DNA of 46,297 nucleotides from Paulinella micropora. Lineage: Eukaryota; Cercozoa; Imbricatea; Euglyphida. The notes under the pieces were generated by a model. That model made no database searches. It was given only the letters and a program-made list of their open reading frames with translations, and had not been told where the DNA came from. Positions within the stretch are counted from its first letter, which is position 1; every line of letters begins with the position of its first letter. The stretch covers positions 1,142,776-1,189,072 of the forward strand of contig BJOX01000038.1 in NCBI GenBank assembly GCA_009731375.1. The letters are read 5' to 3'. The translations under genes were made by a program, and so were the position numbers. Of the stretch, positions 28,863-38,384 are shown piece after piece.

Positions 28863-29318
28863 CTAACAAGGGATATTATTCTCTTTCATAAATTTAATTA
28901 TATTAACTAGTTTGTTGTATGAGGCCGATTTACTCATTCGCTCATCCAAGTCTCTCGCGATTTTATCCCACTCTCCGTCTGGTGTCATTTCCACTGGTTT
29001 GGCACTTGGCGGTGGTGTAGTATTTGTGATAGGATTTGGCAGTAGTTCTGCTGTCTTTCTATTCAATGATAAATCAACTGGCGGTGCCGATGTTTCAATG
29101 GGCGAGGGGTTAGAAGGGGCTTGTATTTTCTTTTTTCTTGGTGCTCTTGGCTTAAGTTGCGATGGAATTTCACCAGACTTGATTTTGTTGTGTATTTGGA
29201 TTACTCCCTCATATTCTGGTGTGCCTTTCTTGATGGTATACATTCCTTTAATGCCATTCTGTTGGCGGTAAATACTCACTGCTTGGTTGTAAGTTGTCGT
29301 AAATAACCTAGTGCTCAT
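28863..29318 (-). CDS. Hypothetical basic/Pro-rich virion-cluster protein
   Basis: 151 residues. N-terminus: STRLFTTTYNQAVSIYRQQ. The middle is Lys/Pro-rich (LKPRAPRKKKIQAPSNPS) and could bind nucleic acid. The C-terminus is helical (DEWDKIARDLDERM-like). It is 15 bases upstream of the next minus gene. Function unknown. Confidence 0.6.
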   Translation of the reverse strand: MSTRLFTTTYNQAVSIYRQQNGIKGMYTIKKGTPEYEGVIQIHNKIKSGEIPSQLKPRAPRKKKIQAPSNPSPIETSAPPVDLSLNRKTAELLPNPITNTTPPPSAKPVEMTPDGEWDKIARDLDERMSKSASYNKLVNIIKFMKENNIPC

Positions 29319-29372
29319 ATTATATTATTAATAAATATAAAAAAATTGCTTTTAAAACTAATTAGCCTTACT

Positions 29373-30242
29373 TCAAGTTTTTAAGTGTAAAATGGTATCA
29401 AAGTTCTTCCTGAATACCTGTCGCTTATCCGCTATTCTATTGTTAATGAATAGAAAAGAATAAGGCTCCGCTGTGGCATGTCTAATAAGCACATCCATCT
29501 CTTTATCAGTCAGATATTGACTTTCATGCTCCGCTTTTATTCGTTCAATCTCCGATCGTTTCACACCCGAAAATATGGCAATATAATGGGCATTTATTCT
29601 TACATTGCGGGGAATTTGCATGTATGATTGTGTCGTTATCCATACGGATACTTTGGCATGTGTTGAAGCAAAAGCGATTTCTTGTAATACTTCGTGTTTA
29701 AGAAACTTGCGGGATTGTGCCACATCATCACAAATGATTAATATCTTTGGTGCTTTTTCGTATCCCTTCGCCTCTATTTTGCTTTTCTGTTCGTCAAATA
29801 TTCGTCGCAATAATTCTGGCTTGTCCTCTCGTATGATATGGTCGTCTTTCAATTTCAAAACATCCGTAAGCATCTTAGAAGGAGATAAACAAAACATATA
29901 AATCTCGTCCCACCAGCCCTTAAGCATGTGTTTATTACCTAGCAGGTTGGCGATCATAACGGACTTGCCACTGCCCGTAGCACCACAAATGATGAATAGC
30001 CCCATCCCCGGAAGGATGTTTCCCCTTTGAAGTGGTTTCTCTTTGACACTATCCCGCTCGGACTCTATTGCCTCAATTTTCAAACCTTTTTTAAATTTTT
30101 GTTCTTTTTTGGGTAATTCCGTTATGACTGGACGGCTGACTTGAAATTCATTTTCGTGTAATTCATCAATCTTACTGCCTTCAAGTGCCGTTCGTAAAAG
30201 TGTTTTTCGTGGTAGTCTATTTGGTCTAAGTCCTCGTTTCAT
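29373..30242 (-). CDS. Genome-packaging ATPase (A32/FtsK-HerA type)
   Basis: 289 residues. Walker A GATGSGKS is at residues 87-94 after FIIC, and Walker B ILIICDD at 167-173. A later block WITTQSYMQIPRNVR contains the usual Thr/Gln sensor-like motif. This matches the packaging ATPase of PLVs, virophages and giant viruses. It would pump DNA into the empty capsid. The start is 8 bases after the stop of the large PLA2-like gene, so the two are probably expressed together. The frame is intact. Confidence 0.88.
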   Translation of the reverse strand: MKRGLRPNRLPRKTLLRTALEGSKIDELHENEFQVSRPVITELPKKEQKFKKGLKIEAIESERDSVKEKPLQRGNILPGMGLFIICGATGSGKSVMIANLLGNKHMLKGWWDEIYMFCLSPSKMLTDVLKLKDDHIIREDKPELLRRIFDEQKSKIEAKGYEKAPKILIICDDVAQSRKFLKHEVLQEIAFASTHAKVSVWITTQSYMQIPRNVRINAHYIAIFSGVKRSEIERIKAEHESQYLTDKEMDVLIRHATAEPYSFLFINNRIADKRQVFRKNFDTILHLKT

Positions 30243-30250
30243 TATTATAC

Positions 30251-32989
30251 TTAAGCATTGAGAAAATAGTTTTGATTGTATCTATAATTATCATATTCAA
30301 CACCATAAGGCATGGGCGGGTGTGCATAGTTGGTGAAGAATGGCGAGTATGGGCTTCCAAAAGAATAGTCAGACGGGGGATTAATCAATGGTTTAAAATC
30401 TTTTCTTTCTGCTCTAGTTTGCACTTGTGGCGGAATTTCTGCTTTGAAGTTCTTAATCATTCTAGCCTTAACGGACGGCATTCTTACCTTCTCCGACACT
30501 CTCTTAACAATAACTGCCCTGTTATAACGATTTATCATCATGTTATTGTTAGTGTTTCCAAACTGGGTGTTATCGTGCAACTCATACATAGGAGCATCAA
30601 GCACACGATCTGATCGCTCCTTATTTCCTTTGATTAGAATATTGGTTTTAGTTGTTCCAATTCCTCCATTCGGGTCGGACGGCATAGTAAAACGGGCAAG
30701 ATTAATCAATTCCCTCCGTTGTTCTGCTGGTGTTTTCCCGATAAGTCTATCAACCAACTCATCAATCGCCCTCATAGAATCAACCATGGATTGATTTGGT
30801 GTAGTGCTTGGGTCTGGGTCTTTGCTTTCCGCATATTCCTTGTATGCTGGGTCATTAATATTAGCACTTTTTTCAACGAATGGAAGTCCCGCTTTTGTGC
30901 CACTAAGATAAGTTCCAGTCTGTGTGTTTTCCTCTGGTTCTGGTGCTTTTACTTCATCCTCCCCTTCGGGCGGTGGCGGGTTCGGTTGCGATTGCTGTGG
31001 TGGTTGCTTAGGTTGTGGCTTAGGTTGTTTCTTTGGTGGCAGTTGTGGCTTAGGTTGTTTCTTTGGTGGCAGTTGTGGCTTAGGTTGTGTTTGTGGATCG
31101 GGTGGTGGTGGTTGATTACTTGGCGGAGGGTTTACTTGTTTCAATTGCTCGTAAAAGGAATTTCCTTCGTCTTTCCTTCCGTTAACATAAGAAGTTACCG
31201 CTCTATTGTATATATCGGCCAATCTTACCGCCTCTGCCTCCTCAAGTTTACCTTCCTTCAATGGCTTATACACTTGTTGTAATTTGGCAATATTAGTCCT
31301 TACTTCTTTTTTTTGGTCTTCGTCTTGAATTGAACTGATTATTTTCGCGGTTGAATACTCGTGATATGAATGTTGTTGGTGTTGCGATAATTTTCCGTAA
31401 AGGTCACTATGAAGTTTGGTAAACAATTCATCACGATATTTATCCAAATCTCCCATCTTTATCTTATGGTCTCTGCTAAGCACTCTTTCAATGCTGTCAA
31501 TATCCGCTTCCTTTTGAAACTTTTTACTAGTTAATTTTTTACCGCTTCCTTTGCTAACTATGTCGACATAGTCTTGTTTGATGCGGTCTTGGACTTCGGG
31601 CGGAAATTCTTTCAGTAATTCATCAATGGAATGTCTGGCAGTTTTTCTTCCCGCGACATCTACTATTTTTTCCCGTGGTGGTGGTGCCTGTGGTTGTACT
31701 TCAGCCATTTTTACTTCTGGTATATTATTATGAATATTATTATTATTATTATTATTTTCTGTATTTGATGCTGATGGTAGCGGTTCAACGGATTTTGACG
31801 GGCTAGGCGATACAGATTGAGATAATATGGGTTCAACGGATTTTGACGGGCTAGGCGATACAGATTGAGATAATATGGGTTCAACGGATTTAAGAATTTC
31901 TGGCGACGGAGTAGGCGATATGGAAGCAAATGTAGTTTCTGCAATTCTTTCTGCTATTGGTTTTACTGAGGAATAAAGATTTTCTATATTATTCGCAATA
32001 TTGCTAACTTCAACCTCTATTGGCTCTTCAACTGATACCTGTTCTAATTCATTTGTAGTTTCTATGTTAGATACTCTTGCTAATTCTGCTTCGTTTAGAA
32101 ACCCCGTTTTATAATTAGAACCAACTTTAGAAACATATGTAGTCCAGTCCAAGAAAAAGTCTTTGTAATCATCCTCTGCTTTGTATTTGTCAATATTCTT
32201 TTTTATCACGAAATCACCATTCTCGTCAAAATATCCTACATCTGCCAAGTATTTGTCATATTTTTCCATCACCGCATCAACCCATGATTTTACTTTTTTC
32301 ACTTTTTCTGGCAAATCAATGGTAGAACCATACACCATTAACAAAGGAGACGATACAAATTTCTTCCCTTGAAAAAATGCCAAGGCAGACCCACCGACTA
32401 AAAATTTGAGTTTCCCGTGCAATTCACTCCATACTCGCTCCATGTGTCTTCTACTCGCCACTCCTGCTAACCTTCTCGTTGTTGTGCCTCCAAACAAGGA
32501 TGGAAATTTTACGACCAGATATTTAAGAACATCTGTGCTCGTCTTCCATTCTCGCATCATGAGTGCGATTTCCTCCGCGATCTGCCTTCGCTTACTTAAT
32601 GGATACTTAATAGGAGCATAGATTTTAGACAACTCATATACCGCCTTTGCCAGTGCTTTACCACCGACTGCATTCACACTCAACAAAGCGGATCCCATGT
32701 TGTGGAAATTCATGTTAGCACCTACATTTTTTACATAATCTCTATCGGAAAAATGTTGAACCATATCGTCAGGCGACATGTGCATGAGGTCGTGTCGTAT
32801 CGCTTCATAATCAATCTTATTTATGGGGAGATGATAAGATGCTGTTCCGATTTTGCCCTTGTAGTCTAATCTAAATCTGTTCCGCAAGTCCGTTCCGGGG
32901 CCGTTGAAGTTGTAGTGAGGGACATGCCACTCTTCTCCTTCGTATACTTCCGCCAAAGAGGGATTGTCTTTTTTTTTCTGTTTGGCCAT
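30251..32989 (-). CDS. Large protein with parvovirus-like phospholipase A2 domain
   Basis: 912 residues from the ATG at 32989; an upstream in-frame start would add 34 hydrophobic residues that overlap the divergent gene. Near the N-terminus, GPGTDL (30-35) resembles the PLA2 calcium loop, EAIRHDLMH (62-70) the catalytic His-Asp pair, and FSDRDYVKNV (80-89) the third conserved helix. In parvoviruses such a domain in VP1 helps virions leave endosomes. The centre has two copies of SPSPSKSVEPILSQ and a Pro/Lys/Gln-rich stretch with repeated KPQLPPKKQP; the C-terminal 300 residues are unassigned. It is the first gene of the packaging ATPase unit. Likely a minor virion protein for entry. No membrane segment seen. 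Confidence 0.68.
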   Translation of the reverse strand: MAKQKKKDNPSLAEVYEGEEWHVPHYNFNGPGTDLRNRFRLDYKGKIGTASYHLPINKIDYEAIRHDLMHMSPDDMVQHFSDRDYVKNVGANMNFHNMGSALLSVNAVGGKALAKAVYELSKIYAPIKYPLSKRRQIAEEIALMMREWKTSTDVLKYLVVKFPSLFGGTTTRRLAGVASRRHMERVWSELHGKLKFLVGGSALAFFQGKKFVSSPLLMVYGSTIDLPEKVKKVKSWVDAVMEKYDKYLADVGYFDENGDFVIKKNIDKYKAEDDYKDFFLDWTTYVSKVGSNYKTGFLNEAELARVSNIETTNELEQVSVEEPIEVEVSNIANNIENLYSSVKPIAERIAETTFASISPTPSPEILKSVEPILSQSVSPSPSKSVEPILSQSVSPSPSKSVEPLPSASNTENNNNNNNIHNNIPEVKMAEVQPQAPPPREKIVDVAGRKTARHSIDELLKEFPPEVQDRIKQDYVDIVSKGSGKKLTSKKFQKEADIDSIERVLSRDHKIKMGDLDKYRDELFTKLHSDLYGKLSQHQQHSYHEYSTAKIISSIQDEDQKKEVRTNIAKLQQVYKPLKEGKLEEAEAVRLADIYNRAVTSYVNGRKDEGNSFYEQLKQVNPPPSNQPPPPDPQTQPKPQLPPKKQPKPQLPPKKQPKPQPKQPPQQSQPNPPPPEGEDEVKAPEPEENTQTGTYLSGTKAGLPFVEKSANINDPAYKEYAESKDPDPSTTPNQSMVDSMRAIDELVDRLIGKTPAEQRRELINLARFTMPSDPNGGIGTTKTNILIKGNKERSDRVLDAPMYELHDNTQFGNTNNNMMINRYNRAVIVKRVSEKVRMPSVKARMIKNFKAEIPPQVQTRAERKDFKPLINPPSDYSFGSPYSPFFTNYAHPPMPYGVEYDNYRYNQNYFLNA

Positions 32990-33011
32990 TTTATATTTCC
33001 TGTTATATAAT
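32990..33011. promoter_or_regulatory. Compact divergent promoter
   Basis: Only 22 bases separate the divergent ATGs at 32989 and 33012. They contain TTATATAATA. Similar TATATAATA/ATATTATA strings occur just before the starts at 24586, 26066, 26910, 29318 and 30242. Confidence 0.45.
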
Positions 33012-33221
33012 ATGGATAAAGAAAAAAGTAAAGACGAACAACAACTTGAAGAATTGGAAAAACTCGGCAAAGAGATAGACAACATCCGCATTAATCAAAA
33101 CTTGGTAAATAAGTATCCTGCTGTATTTAGACAGCCAAAGAATATCTTATATCGCCTGCCACTGACGGATAAGCAACGGGAGACGATTTACAACAATATA
33201 GTAAAAGAAAAGGCTGGTTAA
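33012..33221 (+). CDS. Small charged protein
   Basis: 69 residues from the ATG at 33012; the frame is open further upstream but that part overlaps the divergent gene. The N-terminus is highly charged and helical (DEQQLEELEKLGKEIDNIR), then RLPLTDKQRETIYNNIVKE. No family recognised. It ends 3 bases before the next start, suggesting one transcript. Confidence 0.6.
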   Translation: MDKEKSKDEQQLEELEKLGKEIDNIRINQNLVNKYPAVFRQPKNILYRLPLTDKQRETIYNNIVKEKAG

Positions 33222-33224
33222 TAT

Positions 33225-33485
33225 ATGTTATCAATATTATTGTTTGTATTACCATTTGTGCTAAGTCGCACGGCTTGCGATTTCTACATTTTAAATAGAG
33301 ACTACAACAACAAAAAAGAAAACTGCATCTACTGCATACAATCTGGATTAAATGTTAATTTTACCTGTGTGTATATCAACAATGGCAACAATGACTGCCG
33401 TTCATTTATGGATACAATCCCCCTGATATGTGCTGGAGATAATAAATGGTATAAAACTGCATTATATGAGTGCTCACTTCTTTGA
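33225..33485 (+). CDS. Small secreted Cys-rich protein
   Basis: 86 residues. An N-terminal hydrophobic stretch MLSILLFVLPFVLSRTAC looks like a signal peptide. The remainder has seven Cys (for example ENCIYCIQS, NFTCVY, NDCRSF, LICAG, YECSLL) and could be disulphide-bonded. It may be a secreted or envelope-lumen protein. It overlaps the convergent gene at 33474 by 12 bases. Confidence 0.55.
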   Translation: MLSILLFVLPFVLSRTACDFYILNRDYNNKKENCIYCIQSGLNVNFTCVYINNGNNDCRSFMDTIPLICAGDNKWYKTALYECSLL

Positions 33486-33824
33486 AGCATTCGGGCTAGG
33501 AAGCACTATACCCACCAAAAGTGTGAGTATTCCGACATAGACATTCGCAGTTTCGCAGGGGAGGTTTTTTTCGCTTAATTTCACTAAACATAAGATCATT
33601 ATTCCAATGATTATAGTCATTTGAAAGAGATATTTAATCAATCTGCTATCAGTCTTCTTATTAGTCATACAACAATTCCATTCATTTTCTATCTCGTTTT
33701 CAATTTTTTTCTCTTCTGTTTTTAGTTCCACTTCAAGGACACGGGACTTTAATTCTGGAGTTAGTTCGCCATCCATATCCATAATAGGTGGGGGTCTGTG
33801 AAGTCTGGTTGTATTATTAGCCAT
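33474..33824 (-). CDS. Two-span membrane protein of the viral element
   Basis: 116 residues. A hydrophilic helical N-terminus (LEVELKTEEKKIENEIENEW) is followed by two membrane segments: LFQMTIIIGIMILCLVKL and VYVGILTLLVGIVLPSP. The final hydrophobic block ending in PSP, and its place beside the virion genes, remind me of short membrane proteins common in PLV genomes; this is recall, not a search. It is the last viral gene; GC-rich gene sequence begins about 35 bases upstream of its ATG. Confidence 0.65.
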   Translation of the reverse strand: MANNTTRLHRPPPIMDMDGELTPELKSRVLEVELKTEEKKIENEIENEWNCCMTNKKTDSRLIKYLFQMTIIIGIMILCLVKLSEKNLPCETANVYVGILTLLVGIVLPSPNASKK

Positions 33825-33858
33825 TTTCTCTAATTTCTTGTAGTATATTCATAAGCAG

Positions 33859-35411
33859 GTGCTCGAGGGGTTGGAAATAGAGGCAGAAGAGGCAGAAGCC
33901 CTGGTAGGTGAAGCAGAAAAAAAGTGCAGAATGCGGTGGATGCGGCACGTAAAGTTAATTTGCCGAATGGTGATGTTTATGTATCCGTACTGGAAAATTA
34001 CATCAATCTAAAAGAAGAGTTAGAGGTTGCAATGGCTCGTTTGCTGAAAAACCCAGCAACGGTCGACAATAACACCAGACAGGTCATAGAAACTGCTGCT
34101 ACACAAAAGGCACTCGACGATGATTCGAAGCGGAATCTGGAAGCCTTGCTAGAGAGCGTCACTCTTGTGAAGCAGCGAAAGGAGGCCTTGGCAAACAAGA
34201 AGAAGGACATCGAAGACGCGCGCAAAGCCTTGGGAAAGAAAGTGCACAAGAAACGGGGGAAATCGCGCATAACCAAGCCAGCTGTTTCGTCGAAAGTTGT
34301 ACCCGGCGCGGCTGCGGCAGGAAGGCGCGGCTTTCTCCTCGAACAGCTGAAGAAGATTTCTAAGGGCTACACGTACGCGCTAGTTCCTTCGATGAACATC
34401 TCCCGCAACGCCGCCGCCCAGGAAGAGTGCGAAAAAGCCGTACTGGTATGGCGCTGGCAGGGCACGGCCACAATGCAAGTGGTGGCCAAAGGAGCTCTTG
34501 AATCTTGCTGGACTAAGTTCCGGCGGGCGCTGTGCTCGGCAAAGCCTGATGAGTTGGCCTTCGAAGTGTTACTAAAACTTCCCGTCAACACGTGGGACTT
34601 GGTCTGCAAGCCGTCGTCTTTCCTGGAAGATCGGGAGGTGGCGACGAAGCAGTTGGAGGGCATAGTCAGGGTCCTGGCACTGGACCAAGTAGTCCGGGGG
34701 GAGCATGAGGTACAGTTGCCTCCTGCCATCAAGACCAGACTCCTGCTCACGGCGCATAACATGCTGTTCTCTGGTACCGTTGGCGCCCCGCTTTCGGAAG
34801 GGCTGTCCCTGCTCTTGCCCGATACAGTCGACCGTCGGGGCCTTTTTCTAAAATACGGACGATCGCCCCTGACGATGCAGGACCAGCAATTCTTTCGCCA
34901 GTACGAGCTGTGTGTAATGCCCGAAAAAGCAGAGCAATACGGCGCAAGATTCCTCGTGTCTCTCCCCTCAACAGCAAAGATTCCTACTTTTCTCAGGCTT
35001 GGCAAAAAAACCAACTCGCAATTCAAGCCTACAGCGACGACTCAAAAAGAACAAGAAAAACAAATGCAAGCATGGATCACGACAGAAATTGGCAAAAGCA
35101 AAGCAGTCTGGCTAGCTTGGGACGTGCAACCTACACAAAAAGATGCATGGAGTTTCGTTGCACACACTATCAGCAAGATTAGCACTGTCAAGCAGGTCGT
35201 TTGTTCTTTTAAATTCTCCGACGAAGTCCTAGTCTCGAGCTTTGTAACTGTCTTTGGCTCAGAATTCAACCTGGCCGAAAATATTGCGCTCCCATATCCT
35301 TTTCTTATGGCTACGCGCCGTCTCAGGCCAAAGCAGGAAAGATTAGTACTGCTGTCGTATGAAAGCATGAAGCCCTACGTGCACGCGCGAATCCGCATAC
35401 AGAAAGTGTAA
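33859..35411 (+). pseudogene. Unassigned host-type gene, 5' end missing, one frameshift
   Basis: GC-rich. From 33859 a coiled-coil frame begins (VLEGLEIEAEEAEALVGEAE). It shifts in the A7 run at 33917-33923 into a 495-residue frame that continues the coiled coil (NAVDAARKVNLPNGDVYV). One extra A would make it continuous, so this could be a real frameshift or a base-call error. AAGCAG before 33859 looks like a splice acceptor. After a basic linker (about residue 110-125) the rest is a globular domain I do not recognise (CEKAVLVWRWQGTATMQVV, LPVNTWDLVCKPSSFLEDRE). No upstream exon is visible because viral sequence abuts it. Confidence 0.6.
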
Positions 35412-35521
35412 GTTTCTTTTCTTTATTCAGGTAAATTGTTCTTTACCAAGGTTTTTTTTTTGTTGGCAAAACCCCTCTCTATTAAAAAAAAAAAGATGTA
35501 GAGTGAAAAAATTAGCCGGAC

Positions 35522-36142
35522 TTAACCGTCGTCGCTGGCCGGGCGTGCGCCGACCGTCTGCTGCTGCTGCAGCAGCGGCTCGCTGTCGGCCACCACCTCG
35601 TCGGCGCCGAGCAGCTGCCGCAGCCGGCCCCGCGAACTCACGTGCAGCGGGAAAACGGCGAGCGGCAGCGCCCAGCCCTTGTCCACTAGCAGGTGCTCGG
35701 ACAGGGACGTCCGCACCGCCGAAGAACGGCGCGAGAAGCTCACGTCGCCCACGGAGACGACGCAGCTGTCGCACTCGGCCCGTGGCGGCGCTCGTGTCCA
35801 CACGTACACGTGGGGGCCCTCCAGAGAGGCCTCCCGCAGCAACGCTTCGTTCGCGTCGCGGAGCCCTTGCTCCAGCACGGGGCAGTCCATTTCGCGCGTC
35901 CCGGCGTCGTCGTGGCGCAAAGGAGACATGCACATCGAGTCCAGCAGGTCGGCGACCTCCAGGTGCCGGTCGAACCTGACGGCTACGTTGTACAGCACCA
36001 CCCAGGCTTGTTCCTTGGCTTCTTCGCGCGCTGCTTCCTGCGTGAGCCGCAACATGATTTGACCCTGCGCCGCGGTGTCTATGCACCAGCCATCCAGCAG
36101 CCACACGGGGGAGGGGGCTGGGCCCGGGGACGACGAGGCCAT
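35522..36142 (-). CDS. Unassigned host-type protein
   Basis: 206 residues, ATG right after a run of A in the transcript. It begins MASSSPGPAPSPVWLLDGW, then a helical part (EEAKEQAWVVLYNVAVRFDR), a section with CDSCVVSVGDVSFSRRSS, and a Gln-rich end. Composition is balanced, unlike shadow frames on the other strand, so I take this frame as real. It is convergent with 33859-35411 across a 110-base spacer that includes the hairpin GGTAAA/TTTACC. No family recognised. Confidence 0.6.
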   Translation of the reverse strand: MASSSPGPAPSPVWLLDGWCIDTAAQGQIMLRLTQEAAREEAKEQAWVVLYNVAVRFDRHLEVADLLDSMCMSPLRHDDAGTREMDCPVLEQGLRDANEALLREASLEGPHVYVWTRAPPRAECDSCVVSVGDVSFSRRSSAVRTSLSEHLLVDKGWALPLAVFPLHVSSRGRLRQLLGADEVVADSEPLLQQQQTVGARPASDDG

Positions 36143-36645
36143 TTTTTTTTTTTTTTGTTCGCAAATTCCAAGAAATTTTCTTTTTGCTAGTGGGCGGGAA
36201 GCAAGGGAGAGCTCTTTTTTTCTCAGGGCGGGGCAAGAGAGAGAGAGGGCGGGGAGGGGCGCGGAAGGAGGAGAAACGGAGGAGCCCCGCGCGCTTCGGG
36301 GGTAAAAGGGAAATGGGTTACGCAGGTAGGCACGGGAAGGGAATTTAGGGAAATGGGGTTACGCAGGTAGGCACGGGAGGGAATGGGCACGGGAGGGAAG
36401 GGAAATGGGGTTACGCAGGTAGGCACGGGAGGAGGGGGTGTTGTTGGTTTCGGCCCGGGAGTGTTGTTTTGTTGCCCTTGGCCCCAGCAATCCCCCTCCT
36501 CCCCCACCATTCTCGCGCACACACTTGTTGTCCTCCCCCGATCTTTTCTTTTTGCTTGTTTTTTTTAAGAAGTAAATTCATAGAGAAAGCTTAGCTGTCG
36601 GGCCCCTTTTTTTTGTGCGGTTATTAAGAAAAAAAAAGAAACCTG
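36143..36645. other. Divergent intergenic region with ~33-bp tandem-like repeats
   Basis: Between divergent starts at 36142 and 36646. Purine-rich. GGTTACGCAGGTAGGCACGG occurs three times at 36310-36435, each preceded by GGGAAATGG. T-runs flank both starts. Probably the promoter region for both genes. No gene seen. Confidence 0.6.
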
Positions 36646-38268
36646 ATGAACAGGCTGCCGGTGCAGACGTTGCCCGCCCCGCTGTCCCGGTTGGAATGGA
36701 CTCACGTACTGAGCCGGGCGGAGAAAAGAGAATGCCTGCGCGCCGCGAACGATTCAAAGTGGTCTCCGGCTAAATCCGACGGGTCGCCCAACTTGTTCTG
36801 CGTGTGCCTAACGGGGATCAGGCTGTTGATGTCGCGCACTGAAACACTGTACGACTTCAGTGGCTTGGCCAGCCGGCTCCGTTCCACAGACGTGAAGCTG
36901 CGGATTTATTATGAATTAGAGGCAGTAGCAGTGGGCGATGACTGTTGCAGCAGCCCCGAGATGCTGCAGATCTTGCTGGCCATCGTTCTCTTCAGGTATT
37001 GTGACGGCGACCTGCGTTTGGTGCTCGACCTCTGCCGGCACAGGATCCGCGGCTGGCACAGCTTTGCCGGAAAACAAGAAGCTATCCGGGGTTTAGCTGA
37101 CTGGGAGGACCTGAGGCCGGTGCTCGAGTCCTTCGGGAAAGTCCCGCGCAGACCCGTGGCCGCGCTAGCCAAGTCGGTCTTCCAGGCCATGGAAGGTGTT
37201 CGTTATCAACGACCCCCACCGCCCGGCCCGGCCATAATCCGACGGGTCGCCATGTTCGCTCGCGGCCAGATTGAGAACATGCAATTCGACGCGGGCGCGC
37301 TGCGTAAGCAGATTGTCCAGTTCAGGGGCGGCGTGGTGGCGCCGGATTGGTTGCAACGATTCCGGCCCCCAATCGCTTCGTCCCTAGCCTTTTACGACGT
37401 CAACTGGCGTCTGCCCAAGGCCGAAATGCAACGGGAGGGCGGGCTCCAGGTGGCCTGGCTGAAGTTTTTGAGCTGCAGGTTCGGGGACACGCGCGTCCTG
37501 ACGGTCAGCAGCGAGACGGTCAGTGTCCAGTCATGCCGGGGCCTGCAGTTGCTGACGGTTGTCAGCCCCAGCGCACAAGACCATTTGACCGTTGAACTAA
37601 TCGACAACCCGCACTTAAAACTCGTCACGCTTGCGCGCCGGGATGACGACTCCAATGGCTACGGAGCGCAGGTCTTCCTGTCGTCAACACCACCTGACCT
37701 GATGCAGGTTAGCTTTGACCACGTGTCGACCACGGCCTCGGTCTACGTCAGGGACACGATTGCGGGGGTCCTGCACGTGGACCTAGGCCCATCTTCGCCC
37801 CAACGGCTTGTCGTCCAGGGCGAGGACCCCGCGCGGGGCTACGTGGATATCAAGCACCTGGTCGTGACCGGCGATGCCAAGCGCTTGGCCAGGATTGACA
37901 TCTACAGGCTCAGGATAGGCACGATCGACCTGCTGTGCACAAACGCCCAAAAAAAAAGCACAAATCTGTATTTCTATCAGTGCGATGTCCGCAACACTTT
38001 TGTCAGCGCGTGCCCGCCGCTCCCCGTCATGTCCCGCACGGCCTGTTCCGTGGACAAGTGTCCGCCCCGTTCGCCGCCTGCAAGGTCAGGCTACGTCCGG
38101 TGGTTGCTCTACTGCCTCCATGGGCCGGAAGTTGAGTTGGCCAGCGGCTATCTGCGGACGGTCGCCCCGACAGCCGCGCGAATGTCTGCACGAATGTCCG
38201 CGCCGGCCGTCCTTGACAAGAGCACAGTGCCTTCTCTGCCACTGAAACTGGTTGCAGCCAGTTCATAA
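36646..38268 (+). CDS. Unassigned 540-residue host-type protein
   Basis: Single intronless frame from an ATG that follows an A-rich leader. The N-terminal half is helical (LRLVLDLCRHRIRGWHSF, VAALAKSVFQAMEGV). Residues of about 270-440 are alternating short beta strands (LTVVSPSAQDHLTVELIDNP, LKLVTLARRDDD, VYVRDTIAGVLHVDLG), suggesting a beta-solenoid or leucine-rich-like repeat. No signal peptide or membrane segment. I do not recognise the family. It is convergent with the large gene at 39668, with the palindromic array between them. Confidence 0.65.
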   Translation: MNRLPVQTLPAPLSRLEWTHVLSRAEKRECLRAANDSKWSPAKSDGSPNLFCVCLTGIRLLMSRTETLYDFSGLASRLRSTDVKLRIYYELEAVAVGDDCCSSPEMLQILLAIVLFRYCDGDLRLVLDLCRHRIRGWHSFAGKQEAIRGLADWEDLRPVLESFGKVPRRPVAALAKSVFQAMEGVRYQRPPPPGPAIIRRVAMFARGQIENMQFDAGALRKQIVQFRGGVVAPDWLQRFRPPIASSLAFYDVNWRLPKAEMQREGGLQVAWLKFLSCRFGDTRVLTVSSETVSVQSCRGLQLLTVVSPSAQDHLTVELIDNPHLKLVTLARRDDDSNGYGAQVFLSSTPPDLMQVSFDHVSTTASVYVRDTIAGVLHVDLGPSSPQRLVVQGEDPARGYVDIKHLVVTGDAKRLARIDIYRLRIGTIDLLCTNAQKKSTNLYFYQCDVRNTFVSACPPLPVMSRTACSVDKCPPRSPPARSGYVRWLLYCLHGPEVELASGYLRTVAPTAARMSARMSAPAVLDKSTVPSLPLKLVAASS

Positions 38269-38384
38269 TTCTCCTGCTTTTTTTAAATAAAAACAAACGT
38301 GCTGGCTTTTCTCTGCTGCCTTTCTGTAAAAGGGCTTAAAAATGTGTGTGCCGAAAATGTCGGAACTTCCGGCACAGGTGGCAC

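Noticed and set aside
21235-33850. Classical polinton (rve integrase plus protein-primed DNA polymerase)
   Set aside because: Neither gene is visible; the element has a tyrosine recombinase, so PLV or virophage-like fits better.
35427-36236. 269-residue minus frame and several plus frames rich in Arg/Ala/Pro
   Set aside because: Shadow frames of the 206-residue gene at 35522-36142 in GC-rich DNA.
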